64,000 nucleotides of DNA, taken from positions 186,001 to 250,000 of the forward strand of contig JACKKB010000003.1 in NCBI GenBank assembly GCA_020637635.1, given 5' to 3'. Below, one piece after another: positions 43,574-52,509 of this stretch. The position numbers and the translations under genes are program-made. This DNA comes from Albidovulum sp. GTDB taxonomy: Bacteria > Pseudomonadota > Alphaproteobacteria > Rhodobacterales > Rhodobacteraceae. The notes beneath the pieces were generated by a model. That model saw only the letters and a list, made by a program, of their open reading frames with translations, was not told the DNA's origin and made no database searches. Numbering within the stretch: position 1 is the first letter of the stretch; every line of letters begins with the position of its first letter.

Positions 43574-44133
43574 GGATCATCGGCGGCACGCGGCGCGGCC
43601 TGAAGCTCGCCGAGGTCGGTGCGGGCGATGCCGCCGCACATCTGCGCCCGACATCGGACCGCGTGCGCGAGGCGATCTTCAACCTCCTGATGAACGGCCC
43701 CTATGGCAATCCGGTCGCGGGCGCGCGCGTCCTCGACCTGTTCGCCGGCACGGGCGCGCTCGGGCTCGAGGCGCTGAGCCGCGGCGCCGCGCGCGCAGCC
43801 TTCGTCGACGACGGCACCGCCGCACGCGCGCTCCTGCGACAGAATGTCGAGAAGATGCAGGCCATGGGCGTCAGCGATGTCTGGCGCCGCGACGCGACCC
43901 GCATGGGCCCGAACCGGGGCCCGGGCTACGGGCTCGTCTTCCTCGACCCGCCCTATGGCCAAGGGCTTGGCGAGGCCGCGCTCGCCTCGCTCATCGAGGG
44001 CGGCTGGCTCGCGCCCGGTGCGCTTGTCGTCTGGGAGGAGGGCAGCGCACCTGCGATCCCGCCCGGCTACGCGGAACGCGACCGGCGCCGCTATGGCGAG
44101 ACGCATGTGACGATCCTTGAGCGGGCGGTGTGA
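43570..44133 (+). CDS. rsmD: 16S rRNA (guanine(966)-N(2))-methyltransferase
   Basis: Methylates G966 of 16S rRNA in the assembled small subunit. The protein has 187 residues. MRIIGGTRRGLKL opens it, LRPTSDRVREAIFNLL is the family signature, VLDLFAGTGALGLEALSRG binds SAM and VFLDPPYGQG is the catalytic motif. The ATG at 43570 lies within an ATGA overlap with the FAD reductase stop, so translation is coupled although the functions are unrelated. It ends 30 bp before the convergent map gene. Confidence 0.95.
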   Translation: MRIIGGTRRGLKLAEVGAGDAAAHLRPTSDRVREAIFNLLMNGPYGNPVAGARVLDLFAGTGALGLEALSRGAARAAFVDDGTAARALLRQNVEKMQAMGVSDVWRRDATRMGPNRGPGYGLVFLDPPYGQGLGEAALASLIEGGWLAPGALVVWEEGSAPAIPPGYAERDRRRYGETHVTILERAV

Positions 44134-44163
44134 CAGGCACGCCTGATCGACCCTTGAAGGGCG

Positions 44164-44970
44164 CTACCGCGTCGGGTGGAAACGGCCGGCGGGCGAGGGC
44201 GTGAAGATCTCGACCCCCGTCGCCGTGACGCCGACCGAATGCTCGAATTGCGCCGAGAGCGACTTGTCGCGCGTCACCGCGGTCCAGTCGTCGGCCAGCA
44301 CCTTGGTCTCTGGCCGGCCGAGGTTCACCATCGGCTCGATGGTGAAGAACATTCCCTCTTCCAGCCGCGGCCCGGAGCCGGGGCGGCCGTAGTGCAGCAC
44401 GTTCGGCGGCGCGTGGAACACCCGGCCAAGCCCGTGGCCGCAGAAATCGCGCACCACGCTCATCCGTTGCGCCTCGACATAGGACTGGATCGCATGGCCG
44501 ATGTCGCCGAAGGTCGCGCCGGGACGCACCGCCTCGATGCCGAGCATCAGCGCGTCATGGGTAACCTGCACCAGCCGCTCCGCCTTGCGCGGCATCGCGC
44601 CCGCGGCATACATGCGGCTCGTGTCGCCAAACCAGCCGTCGACGATCACGGTGACGTCGATGTTGAGGATGTCGCCGTCCTTCAGGACCTTCGCACCCGG
44701 GATGCCGTGGCAGACCACGTGATTGACGGAGATGCAGGAGGCATGCTGATAGCCGCGATAGCCGATCGTTGCCGACACGGCACCGGCGGCGGTGACCCTT
44801 TCGCGGATGAAATCGTCCAGCATCGCCGTCGTCGCGCCCGGCTCGACGAGGGCGGCGACGTCGTCGAGGATCTCCGCCGCAAGCCGGCCGGCCACGCGCA
44901 TGCCGGCGAAGTCGCCCGCTTCGTGAATCCGTATCCCGTCTTTTGTCAGGCGTCCGCGCGGATCGTCCAA
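44164..44970 (-). CDS. map: Type I methionine aminopeptidase
   Basis: Removes the N-terminal methionine from nascent proteins. It has 268 residues. The metal ligands fall in LNIDVTVIVDGWFGDTSRM (two Asp), GHGLGRVFHAPPNV (His), FTIEPMVN (Glu) and SAQFEHSVGV (Glu); HASCISVNHVVCHGIP holds the substrate-binding histidine. The start is TTG at 44970, supported by AAGGAGA seven bases upstream and by lack of a better ATG; it begins MDDPRGRLTKDGIRIHEAGD. It diverges from the cinA-like gene across 120 bp. Confidence 0.95.
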   Translation of the reverse strand: MDDPRGRLTKDGIRIHEAGDFAGMRVAGRLAAEILDDVAALVEPGATTAMLDDFIRERVTAAGAVSATIGYRGYQHASCISVNHVVCHGIPGAKVLKDGDILNIDVTVIVDGWFGDTSRMYAAGAMPRKAERLVQVTHDALMLGIEAVRPGATFGDIGHAIQSYVEAQRMSVVRDFCGHGLGRVFHAPPNVLHYGRPGSGPRLEEGMFFTIEPMVNLGRPETKVLADDWTAVTRDKSLSAQFEHSVGVTATGVEIFTPSPAGRFHPTR

Positions 44971-45090
44971 CGGCCTCTCCTTTCGTCTCTTGCCCGATTA
45001 GATAGTGAACGAATCCCGCTTTGGCCAGTGCGGGGCTTCCGCCTCCGGCGCGACCGGCCTATATCCGTTCAGACGGCGGAGGACCCCGAA

Positions 45091-45822
45091 ATGACCAACC
45101 CGACGGCGGCGATTCTGATCATCGGCGACGAGATCCTCTCGGGCCGCACCCGCGATGCCAACATGCATCACCTCGCCGGCGAGCTTTGTCGCATGGGGAT
45201 CGACCTCCGCGAGGCGCGCTTTGTCGCCGACGACCACGGCGCCATCGTTGCGGCACTGAACGCGCTGCGCGGGACGCATGACCATGTCTTTACCTCGGGC
45301 GGCATCGGCCCGACCCATGACGACATCACCGCCGACGCGGTCGCGGCCGCCTTCGGCCTGCCGCTTGACGTCCGCGACGATGCTCGCGCGCTTCTGGCCG
45401 CGCACTACGACCGCCAGGGGCTAGAGTTCAACGCCGCGCGGCAACGCATGGCGCGCATCCCCGAAGGCGCCGCGCTCATCGACAATCCGGTCTCGATCGC
45501 GCCGGGGTTCAGCCTTGGCAACGTCCATGTGATGGCCGGCGTGCCGAGCATCTTTCAGGCCATGGTCGCCTCGCTCCTGCCCCGTCTCACCGGCGGCCGG
45601 CCGCTCCTGTCGCAGACGCTCCGGATCAACCGCGGCGAGGGCGTCATCGCCGCGCCGCTCGGCGCGCTTGCCGCCGAGTTCGCCGACCTCAGCTTCGGCT
45701 CCTATCCGTTCATCCAGAACGGCGCCTACGGTGCGAATGTCGTCATCCGCGGCACCGAAGCGGCACGGCTCGACCTTGCGGTGGCGCGCCTCGCCGCGCT
45801 CTTTCCCGAGAGCGGAACATGA
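45091..45822 (+). CDS. CinA N-terminal-like / MoaB-Mog fold protein
   Basis: A 243-residue competence/damage-inducible protein A-like protein containing only the molybdopterin-binding fold (COG1058). TAAILIIGDEILSGRTRDAN begins the domain and VFTSGGIGPTHDDITADAV is its signature. It lacks the C-terminal nicotinamide-nucleotide amidase domain of full CinA (over 400 residues), which is common in alphaproteobacteria. This COG1058 domain has been linked to ADP-ribose pyrophosphatase activity. It heads a four-gene chain in which each start overlaps the previous stop by 4 bp. Confidence 0.88.
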   Translation: MTNPTAAILIIGDEILSGRTRDANMHHLAGELCRMGIDLREARFVADDHGAIVAALNALRGTHDHVFTSGGIGPTHDDITADAVAAAFGLPLDVRDDARALLAAHYDRQGLEFNAARQRMARIPEGAALIDNPVSIAPGFSLGNVHVMAGVPSIFQAMVASLLPRLTGGRPLLSQTLRINRGEGVIAAPLGALAAEFADLSFGSYPFIQNGAYGANVVIRGTEAARLDLAVARLAALFPESGT

Positions 45823-46550
45823 GCGACTGGTTCACGCTCGGCGACGCGACCTGGCCGGCGGCGCGCCTGCACCCCGCCGGCGCCTTTCTGGTGCGCGAGG
45901 GCGCCGGCGGCGGCAACCGGGTCTCCGCGGCCACGCTTGCCGATCCTGGCTGGAGCAAGAAGGATCTCGAGGCGGCCGAGGCCGCGCAGGCAGGGCTCGG
46001 CCAGCCTGCGCTCTTCATGATCCGCCCGGGTGACGAGGCGCTCGATGCCGAACTGGCCGCCCGCGGCTACGTGGTGAAGGACCCGGTGCGCATCTATGCC
46101 GGCAGCACCGCCAGTGTGGCCGAACCGCCGCCGCCCTTCCTTGCAACCTTCGCACTCTGGCCGCCGCTCGCGATCATGGACGAACTCTGGGAGGAAGGCG
46201 GCATCGGCCCCGCCCGTCGCGCCGTCATGGCGCGCGTGGCAGGTCCCAGAACGGCGCTCCTCGGCCGCATCGAAGACCGCGCCGCAGGGGTTGCCTTCGC
46301 GGCGATCCATGACGGTTCGGCGATGATCCACGCGCTCTGGACCGCGCCGCGGCTGCGCCGCAAGGGCGTGGCCGCCCATCTCGCGCGCGCCGCGGCCGCC
46401 TGGGCCCACGCGGCGGGCGCGCACCGGCTTGCGCTCCTCGTGACCGAAGCGAATACCGCCGCGAACGCGCTCTATGCTTCCCTCGGCATGGAGGCCGTGG
46501 GACGCTATCACTATCGCATCAAGCCCCCGGGGGAGACAGGCAGCTCATGA
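45819..46550 (+). CDS. GNAT family N-acetyltransferase
   Basis: A 243-residue protein with a C-terminal GNAT domain. The acetyl-CoA-binding loop is TAPRLRRKGVAAHLARAAAA, and the last strand and helix are LLVTEANTAANALYASLGME followed by YHYRI. The N-terminal 100 residues are less conserved. Substrate is unknown. The ATG at 45819 overlaps the cinA-like stop (ATGA), and its own stop overlaps the next gene in the same way. Confidence 0.87.
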   Translation: MSDWFTLGDATWPAARLHPAGAFLVREGAGGGNRVSAATLADPGWSKKDLEAAEAAQAGLGQPALFMIRPGDEALDAELAARGYVVKDPVRIYAGSTASVAEPPPPFLATFALWPPLAIMDELWEEGGIGPARRAVMARVAGPRTALLGRIEDRAAGVAFAAIHDGSAMIHALWTAPRLRRKGVAAHLARAAAAWAHAAGAHRLALLVTEANTAANALYASLGMEAVGRYHYRIKPPGETGSS

Positions 46551-47122
46551 CCGGAACATCAGACCGCGCGACCGCACTCGACCTGCCGATGGTCGATCCG
46601 CTACCCGAGAGGACGCAAAAATTCTTCGACCTGTGCAGCGAGAAGCTCGGCCTGGTGCCGAACGTCCTGCGCGCCTATGCGTTCGACATCGACAAGCTCA
46701 ACGCCTTTTCTGCGATGTACAACGACCTCATGCTCGCCGACAGCGGCCTGACCAAGCTCGACCGCGAGATGATCGCGGTCGCGGTCTCGTCGATCAATCG
46801 CTGCTGGTACTGCCAGGTCGCCCACGGCGCCGCGGTGCGCGAACTGTCCGGCGATCCGGTTCTGGGCGAGGCGCTGGTGATGAACTGGCGCGTCGCGCTG
46901 CTCTCGCCCCGCCAGCGCGCCATGCTCGAGTTTGCGGAAAAGCTCACCACCGCGTCGAGCAAGGTCGAGGAGCAAGACCGCGCGGCGCTGCGCGATGCCG
47001 GCTTCGGCGAACGGGACATCTGGGACATTGCGTCCGTGACCGGCTTTTTCAACATGACCAACCGGATTGCCTCGGCCACCGGAATGGAACCGAACCCGGA
47101 ATATCACGGAGCCCATCGGTGA
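46547..47122 (+). CDS. AhpD-like peroxidase-related protein (carboxymuconolactone decarboxylase fold)
   Basis: A 191-residue all-helical protein with the redox motif C-x2-C-x3-H: Cys86, Cys89 and His93 in NRCWYCQVAHG. This matches the uncharacterised peroxidase-related family related to AhpD, which reduces peroxide or protects against it. EKLGLVPNVLRAYAF and DIWDIASVTGFFNMTNRIAS are typical flanking segments. It is translationally coupled on both sides: ATGA with the GNAT gene and GTGA with the OmpA-like gene. Confidence 0.9.
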   Translation: MTGTSDRATALDLPMVDPLPERTQKFFDLCSEKLGLVPNVLRAYAFDIDKLNAFSAMYNDLMLADSGLTKLDREMIAVAVSSINRCWYCQVAHGAAVRELSGDPVLGEALVMNWRVALLSPRQRAMLEFAEKLTTASSKVEEQDRAALRDAGFGERDIWDIASVTGFFNMTNRIASATGMEPNPEYHGAHR

Positions 47123-48060
47123 GGCCGGCTGCCGCTGCGTTTGCATTCGCCGCGGCCTTGCCCGTCGCCGCAGCCGCGCTGACGCTGCCATACCCGGCGG
47201 ACCATGCCGCCGAACTGACGCAATCCCCCGACAGCTATTCCCTGCCGGTCGGCCCCTGGAAGGCCGGCACGCTCGACACGATCACGACCGAGGGTCGCGT
47301 CACGCGCACCGCCTGGCGCGTCGACGATGCCACGTTGACCACGCTCGCGCTTCTGGCACCCCTGCGCGACCAGCTCGGCGCCGAGGGCTATCGCCTGCTC
47401 TACGAATGTGCGACCGCCGACTGCGGCGGTTTCGATTTCCGCTTTGCAGTCGACGTGCTGCCGGAACCCGAGATGCATGTCGATCTCGGCGATTTCCGGT
47501 TCCTCTCGGCCGAACGCCGGCGCGAGGGCGGAAGCGATTATCTCGCGATTCTCGTCAGCCGCTCGTCCGACAGCGGTTTCGTCGAGATCGTCCAGATCGG
47601 CAGCGCCGGCACGGCGGCGCCCGGCGTCGTCTCCACAGGCGCGGCGCATCCCGCGACCGGCGATCCGGCGCCGAAAGACGAGAGCGACCTCGCCCGCGCG
47701 CTGACCGGCACCGGCAAGGTTGTGCTCGGCGATCTGGGCTTTGCCACCGGATCTAGCGCGCTCGAGGCCGGCGACTATGCCTCGCTGGAGGCGCTCGCGG
47801 CCTTCCTGAAGGCGAACCCGGAGGCGGCCGTCGTGCTTGTCGGCCATACCGACGCGGTAGGGTCGCTCGACGCCAACATCGCAGTCTCCAGGGCCCGCGC
47901 GCAGTCGGTGATGGACCGGCTCGTCAGCGCTTATGGCGCCGACCCGCGGCAGCTGTCGGCCGAGGGCGTCGGCTACCTGAGCCCCGTGGCCTCGAATCTG
48001 ACGGCGGAGGGACGCACCCGAAACAGACGGGTCGAAGCCACCCTGGCTTCGACCCGCTGA
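47119..48060 (+). CDS. OmpA-family peptidoglycan-binding protein
   Basis: A 313-residue exported protein. A signal peptide (RPAAAAFAFAAALPVAAAA) precedes an N-terminal domain of unknown function with one Cys pair (YECATADCGG). The C-terminal OmpA domain includes LGDLGFATGSSALEAGDY, VVLVGHTDAVGSLDANIAVS and a peptidoglycan-contacting arginine in TRNRRVEA. It probably anchors to the cell wall from the periplasm or outer membrane. The GTG at 47119 overlaps the AhpD-like stop. The last codons contain a 13-bp hairpin. Confidence 0.9.
   Translation: MRPAAAAFAFAAALPVAAAALTLPYPADHAAELTQSPDSYSLPVGPWKAGTLDTITTEGRVTRTAWRVDDATLTTLALLAPLRDQLGAEGYRLLYECATADCGGFDFRFAVDVLPEPEMHVDLGDFRFLSAERRREGGSDYLAILVSRSSDSGFVEIVQIGSAGTAAPGVVSTGAAHPATGDPAPKDESDLARALTGTGKVVLGDLGFATGSSALEAGDYASLEALAAFLKANPEAAVVLVGHTDAVGSLDANIAVSRARAQSVMDRLVSAYGADPRQLSAEGVGYLSPVASNLTAEGRTRNRRVEATLASTR
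48028..48056 (+). terminator. 13-bp hairpin embedded in the 3' end of the OmpA-like gene
   Basis: A perfect inverted repeat (48028-48040 and 48044-48056) with a CCC loop lies in the last codons of the OmpA gene and ends two bases before its TGA. It is followed by CTGACCCGTTTCC, a weak T tract. It could end the four-gene transcript or protect the mRNA 3' end. The structure is clear; the role is inferred. Confidence 0.6.
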
Positions 48061-48100
48061 CCCGTTTCCGGGAACCACACTACCCAACGCCGAAAGAGAC

Positions 48101-49006
48101 TTACCAGTTCGTCGGACCCTTTTCCGCGAAGGACTGGGCCAGGAAATCGATGAAGGAACGCACCTTTGGCTGGGTGAAGCGTCCCGGCGGATAGACCGCG
48201 TAGATGCCGAGCGTCTCGAAGGGCAGATCGGGGATCGCCTCTTCGACAAGACCCTTCTTCATCGCGTCGGAATAGAGGAAGGAGGGCAGATAGGCGATGC
48301 CGAGCCCGGAGACCGCCGCATTCAGAAGCGACTGGCCGTCGTTGACGGTAAGCCAGCCGGCGGTGCGGACCTGGCGCTTTTCCCCCGAAGGTGCCGTGAT
48401 CTTCCAGACGTTGCCGGCGGCCTGATTGGAATAGTGCAGCAGCTTGTGTTCGTTCAGATCGTCGATCTTCTGCGGGCGGCCGTATTTGGCGAAGTAGCTC
48501 GGGGCGCCGACCATGCGACGGGCAGTCTCGGTCAGCTTGCGGGCCCGCAATGTGCTGTCTTCTAGCTCTCCGACACGGATCGCCATGTCGAACCCCTCAG
48601 AGATCAGCTCCACATAGCGGTTGTTCAGAACCATGTTGACGGTGATCTCGGGATATTCGAGCAGGAAATCCCCCAGGATCGGCGACAGGAGGTTCACCCC
48701 GAAATCGGTCGCGACCGATATCCGAAGGAGCCCCGAGGGCGCCGACTGCATCGAGGTCACGAGTGCATCGGCCTCGCCGGCATCATTGAGCACGCGGCGG
48801 GCGCGATCATAATAGGCAAGGCCGATTTCGGTCGGCGAAACACGGCGGGTCGTCCGGTTCAGGAGCCGCGCGCCAAGACGCGCCTCGAGCGACGATACGT
48901 GTTTCGACACCGCAGATTTCGAAATCCCCATCTTTTTCGCCGCATCCGTAAACCCCCCCTGGTCTACGACGGTGGCGAAAGCCTCCATTTCCGTAAGTCG
49001 GTCCAT
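48101..49006 (-). CDS. LysR-family transcriptional regulator
   Basis: A 301-residue LysR regulator. The N-terminal helix-turn-helix is FTDAAKKMGISKSAVSKHVS within the first 45 residues, followed by the linker helix and an effector domain starting near SAPSGLLRISVATDFG. The effector is unknown. Its closest layout is the LysR group that represses or activates a neighbouring gene; the best local candidate is the FadH-like gene upstream on the same strand, 152 bp away. The ATG at 49006 begins MDRLTEMEAFATVVDQGGF, the standard LysR opening. Confidence 0.93.
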   Translation of the reverse strand: MDRLTEMEAFATVVDQGGFTDAAKKMGISKSAVSKHVSSLEARLGARLLNRTTRRVSPTEIGLAYYDRARRVLNDAGEADALVTSMQSAPSGLLRISVATDFGVNLLSPILGDFLLEYPEITVNMVLNNRYVELISEGFDMAIRVGELEDSTLRARKLTETARRMVGAPSYFAKYGRPQKIDDLNEHKLLHYSNQAAGNVWKITAPSGEKRQVRTAGWLTVNDGQSLLNAAVSGLGIAYLPSFLYSDAMKKGLVEEAIPDLPFETLGIYAVYPPGRFTQPKVRSFIDFLAQSFAEKGPTNW

Positions 49007-49158
49007 TGTGCACCCGTCATCTACATTGCCCGCCGTGGATGGGTATCGCGGCCAAATCGGGCAATATTGCGGAGGTCGCCGGACAACACTGCGGTATTGT
49101 CGGGAACCAGTATGGCAAGATTCCGCCGACCGGTTCCAAACCCGCTCGGGGAACTGCC

Positions 49159-51177
49159 CTAGATCGTCGAGGCCAGACGCATTCCCTGGTCGATGGCACG
49201 CTTGGCATCGAGCTCGGCTGCCACATCTGCGCCACCGATCACATGGACGCGGGCCCCGGTCGAGGCGAGCGCATCTGCAAGCGCGCGCTCGCTGACCTGC
49301 CCGGCGCAGAGAACGACGGTATCGGCGGCGATGAGTCGTGGCCCGGCCCGCTCCGGCCCGGTCGAGACGACGATGCCGCCGGCTTCGATCCGCTCGTAGT
49401 TGACGCCCCCCGTCATCGTCACGCCACGCGCCTGCAACGCGGCACGGTGGATCCAGCCGGTCGTCTTGCCGAGCCGGCGCCCCGGCTTTTCGGGCTTGCG
49501 CTGCAGAAGCGTGACCTGCCGCGCGGCCGGCTCCGGCACCGGATCGGCGAGCCCGCCGCGCCGCACCTCGGGGTCGGCGACACCCCATTCGGCACGCCAG
49601 TCCGCCGGCCGCAGCGTGGCGCTCGTGCCGGTCTGGGTGAGGAACTCGGCCACATCGAAGCCGATCCCCCCCGCGCCGACGATGACGACGGTTTCACCCA
49701 CGGCTGCGCCGGCAAGCACCTCGCGGTACCCCAGCACCCGCGCCCCGGGTTCCGTCGGGATCCCCGGATCGCGCGGCTGCACGCCCGTCGCGACGACGAT
49801 CTCGTCAAAGCCGCCAAGCGAACCGGCCCGGGCCTCCTCGCCAAGCCGCAGCGTGACCCCGCTCTTGGCGAGCATGGTCTCGAACCAGGCGACGAGCCCG
49901 TCGAACTCTTCCTTGCCCGGCACCCTGCGCGCCAGGTTGAGCTGACCGCCTACCGCGTCCGCGCGCTCGAAGAGCACCACTTCGTGGCCGCGCTCGTCGA
50001 GCCTAAGCGCGGCGGCCAGCCCGGCCGGCCCGGCGCCCACGACGGCCACGCGCTTGCGCCGCCCGGCGGCACGGTGCGCGAAGTCGCTTTCGTGACAGGC
50101 GCGCGGATTGACGAGACAGCTCGCGACCTTGCCCTCGAAGATATGGTCGAGACAGGCCTGGTTGCAGGCGATGCAGGGCGCGATCTCGTCGGCCCGGCCT
50201 GCCGCTGCCTTGGCCACGAAATCCGGGTCGGCCAGGAACGGCCGCGCCATCGAGATCATGTCGGCCGCGCCCTCGGCCAGGACGGCCTCGCCCACGTCGG
50301 GCGTGTTGATCCGGTTCGAGGTGATCAGCGGAATCGAGACCTTGCCCATGAGCTTCTTCGTGACCCAGGCAAAGGCGCCGCGCGGCACGCTCGTGGCAAT
50401 CGTCGGGATCCGCGCCTCGTGCCAGCCGATGCCGGTGTTCAGGACCGAGGCGCCGGCCGCCTCGATGGCCCGCGCCAGCCGCACCACCTCGTCCCAGGAC
50501 TGACCGTCCGGCACAAGATCGAGGAGCGAAATACGGTAGACGATCACGAAATCCGCGCCCACCGTGGCGCGCACCCGGCGAACCACCTCGACCGGCAGCC
50601 GCATCCGGTTCTCGACGCTGCCACCCCAGTCGTCGTCGCGCCGGTTGGTATGGGCAACGAGGAACTGGTTCAGGAAATACCCCTCGGAGCCCATCACCTC
50701 GACCCCGTCATAGCCCGCTTCGCGTGCCCGCGCGGCCGCGGTCGCGATATCGGCGATCTGCTTCTCGATCCCGGCGGCGTCGAGCGCCCGCGGCGCGAAG
50801 GGGGTGATCGGCGACTTGATCGACGACGGCGCCACGCATTCGGGGCTATAGGCGTAGCGGCCCGCGTGCAGGATCTGCATGGCGATCCGTCCGCCCGCAT
50901 CGTGCACGCGGTCGGTCACGGTCCTATGGTTGGCGATGTCCTCGGCCGAAAAGAGCCCCGCGGCGCCCGGCGCGATGGCGCCCTCGCGGTTGGGTGCCAT
51001 GCCGCCAGTGACGATCAGCCCGACGCCACCGCGGGCGCGCGCGCCATAGAACTCGGCCACCCGGTTCCAGTCGCCGCGCTCCTCCAGGTTGGTGTGCATC
51101 GACCCCATGAGCACCCGGTTGGGCAGCGTCAGATGGCCGAGCGTGATCGGCGACAGAAGATGCGGGTAGGCTGTCAT
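49159..51177 (-). CDS. fadH: NADPH-dependent 2,4-dienoyl-CoA reductase-like flavoprotein
   Basis: Iron-sulfur flavoenzyme of 672 residues, close to E. coli FadH. The N-terminal TIM barrel binds FMN (SPITLGHLTLPNRVLMGSMH; DDDWGGSVENRMRLPVEVVR). The 4Fe-4S cluster is bound by CIACNQACLDHIFEGKVASC (three spaced Cys plus a fourth). Then come an FAD-binding motif VAVVGAGPAGLAAALRL and an NAD(P)H motif VVIVGAGGIGFDVAEFL. It reduces unsaturated acyl-CoA in beta-oxidation, though relatives act on other enones. The ATG at 51177 follows AAGGAGA. Confidence 0.9.
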   Translation of the reverse strand: MTAYPHLLSPITLGHLTLPNRVLMGSMHTNLEERGDWNRVAEFYGARARGGVGLIVTGGMAPNREGAIAPGAAGLFSAEDIANHRTVTDRVHDAGGRIAMQILHAGRYAYSPECVAPSSIKSPITPFAPRALDAAGIEKQIADIATAAARAREAGYDGVEVMGSEGYFLNQFLVAHTNRRDDDWGGSVENRMRLPVEVVRRVRATVGADFVIVYRISLLDLVPDGQSWDEVVRLARAIEAAGASVLNTGIGWHEARIPTIATSVPRGAFAWVTKKLMGKVSIPLITSNRINTPDVGEAVLAEGAADMISMARPFLADPDFVAKAAAGRADEIAPCIACNQACLDHIFEGKVASCLVNPRACHESDFAHRAAGRRKRVAVVGAGPAGLAAALRLDERGHEVVLFERADAVGGQLNLARRVPGKEEFDGLVAWFETMLAKSGVTLRLGEEARAGSLGGFDEIVVATGVQPRDPGIPTEPGARVLGYREVLAGAAVGETVVIVGAGGIGFDVAEFLTQTGTSATLRPADWRAEWGVADPEVRRGGLADPVPEPAARQVTLLQRKPEKPGRRLGKTTGWIHRAALQARGVTMTGGVNYERIEAGGIVVSTGPERAGPRLIAADTVVLCAGQVSERALADALASTGARVHVIGGADVAAELDAKRAIDQGMRLASTI

Positions 51178-51258
51178 GGCGGCTCTCCTTGCGGTCGGCA
51201 GACTGTGCGACGGCCCCGCGCGCCGGTCACGCACGACGCTGCGTCATGCGGGCAGCCC

Positions 51259-51633
51259 TCAGCCACCGGTCTCGATGCAGTGGCGCCGGAACGCCTTCTT
51301 CAGCATGTCGAGCTCGGCCCGGAGCAGGTCGATCTCCGCACGGATATCATCTTCGAGCGGCGCGCCGGTGACGATCGTGAAGGCGCCGATCCGGTCGCCC
51401 GTCGCGGCATCGCGAACCAGGAACGTCTGCACGCCGTCGCCGAGAAGATCGGCCGGAATCGGCACCGAGACCGGCCAGGTTCCGTCACCGCGCCGGGCGC
51501 CGACGGCAACGCCGCCGAGCTGGCTCTCGAGATGCCAGACCTCGATCCGGGGTGCCGTCTCGGCGTCGCTGGCGATTTCTGCCTCCCAGCGACCAGCGCG
51601 AATGCGCGCCGAGGCAATGACCGGGTCGCTCAT
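51259..51633 (-). CDS. Conserved hypothetical protein
   Basis: A 124-residue protein. The first 95 residues look like a small beta-rich domain (RIEVWHLESQLGGVAVGARR, then WPVSVPIPADLLGDGVQTFL). The last 28 form a charged helix (DDIRAEIDLLRAELDMLKKA) that could oligomerise or bind a partner. No family is recognised. It starts 10 bp after the end of the upstream gene at 51644, so the two are likely cotranscribed; it lies 81 bp upstream of FadH on the same strand. Confidence 0.65.
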   Translation of the reverse strand: MSDPVIASARIRAGRWEAEIASDAETAPRIEVWHLESQLGGVAVGARRGDGTWPVSVPIPADLLGDGVQTFLVRDAATGDRIGAFTIVTGAPLEDDIRAEIDLLRAELDMLKKAFRRHCIETGG

Positions 51634-51643
51634 CCTTGTCCCC

Positions 51644-52417
51644 TCACACTTCGGCCCGCGGACGACGGCTGAGCGTCACGTCCCGCAGCACGATCTGGTT
51701 CATCTCGGGCCCCTCGAAGATGAGATCGACCCAGGCACGCTCGATCCGCCGCTCGTTCATCCGCGAATAGGCGAGGTCGAATTCGACGAAGGCTTCGCTC
51801 GATTGCAACGGCATCTCGCGCACCAACTGCTCGGTGTTCGGCCCGTGCTTGATGTTGAGCCGGACGAAGATCTCGAGCGGCTTCTCAAGCTCGACCACGG
51901 CGTCGAGCCGGATCACATGGCGCAGCGTGAGCCCGCGCACCGACTCTTCCGGCAGATCGAGCACGACCGACAGGAAGGACCCGTCGAAACGGAACACGTC
52001 CATGCGCAATCCGTAGGGGGCAAGGTCGCTTTCGCGCGTGTTGCGCAGTTGCCGCACGGTCAGTTCGCTTTGCGTGCAGTCGTGGAAGATCTTCGTCTCG
52101 GCCCCGAAGAGCGACCGGTTCTCGACCGCGGCAAGCCCCGGCGGGCTGATCGGTCCGCGCCAGAGCTCCGGCCGCCAGGCCCAGTCCGCCAGGAGCGGCT
52201 TGCGGATCGCGTTCGATCCGATCGCCGGCAGCGCCAGCCGTCCCTCGGCCACATGCAGGAAGCTGTCGACCTCGCGCCGGAACTGGCGCGCCTGTCCGCG
52301 CAGACCTCGCAGGGTCGAGAGCGGCGCAGTTTCCGCACGACAAGCCGCCTGCCGCCAGCGCGCCAGGGCACGCCGCAGCAGAATCTGGTCCAGCAGCTGG
52401 TCAAATCGGATTGCCAT
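51644..52417 (-). CDS. Conserved hypothetical protein, possibly DUF6478
   Basis: A 257-residue cytoplasmic protein beginning MAIRFDQLLDQILLRRALAR. It has SNAIRKPLLADWAWRPELWR and FHDCTQSELTVRQLRNTRES, followed by an immunoglobulin-like or jelly-roll-looking C-terminal half (LDLPEESVRGLTLRHVIRLD). I believe this is the Rhodobacterales family catalogued as DUF6478, from memory and unverified. Function unknown. It is the first of two closely spaced genes with the 124-residue hypothetical. Confidence 0.65.
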   Translation of the reverse strand: MAIRFDQLLDQILLRRALARWRQAACRAETAPLSTLRGLRGQARQFRREVDSFLHVAEGRLALPAIGSNAIRKPLLADWAWRPELWRGPISPPGLAAVENRSLFGAETKIFHDCTQSELTVRQLRNTRESDLAPYGLRMDVFRFDGSFLSVVLDLPEESVRGLTLRHVIRLDAVVELEKPLEIFVRLNIKHGPNTEQLVREMPLQSSEAFVEFDLAYSRMNERRIERAWVDLIFEGPEMNQIVLRDVTLSRRPRAEV

Positions 52418-52509
52418 CACAGCCTGAGGTGTAGCGACTCCGGCGGACAGTGGAAACAATTTGCCCGTCCCGAGCCGGCTTTTTCCGCGTCACCGGCAAG
52501 ACGGCACAT

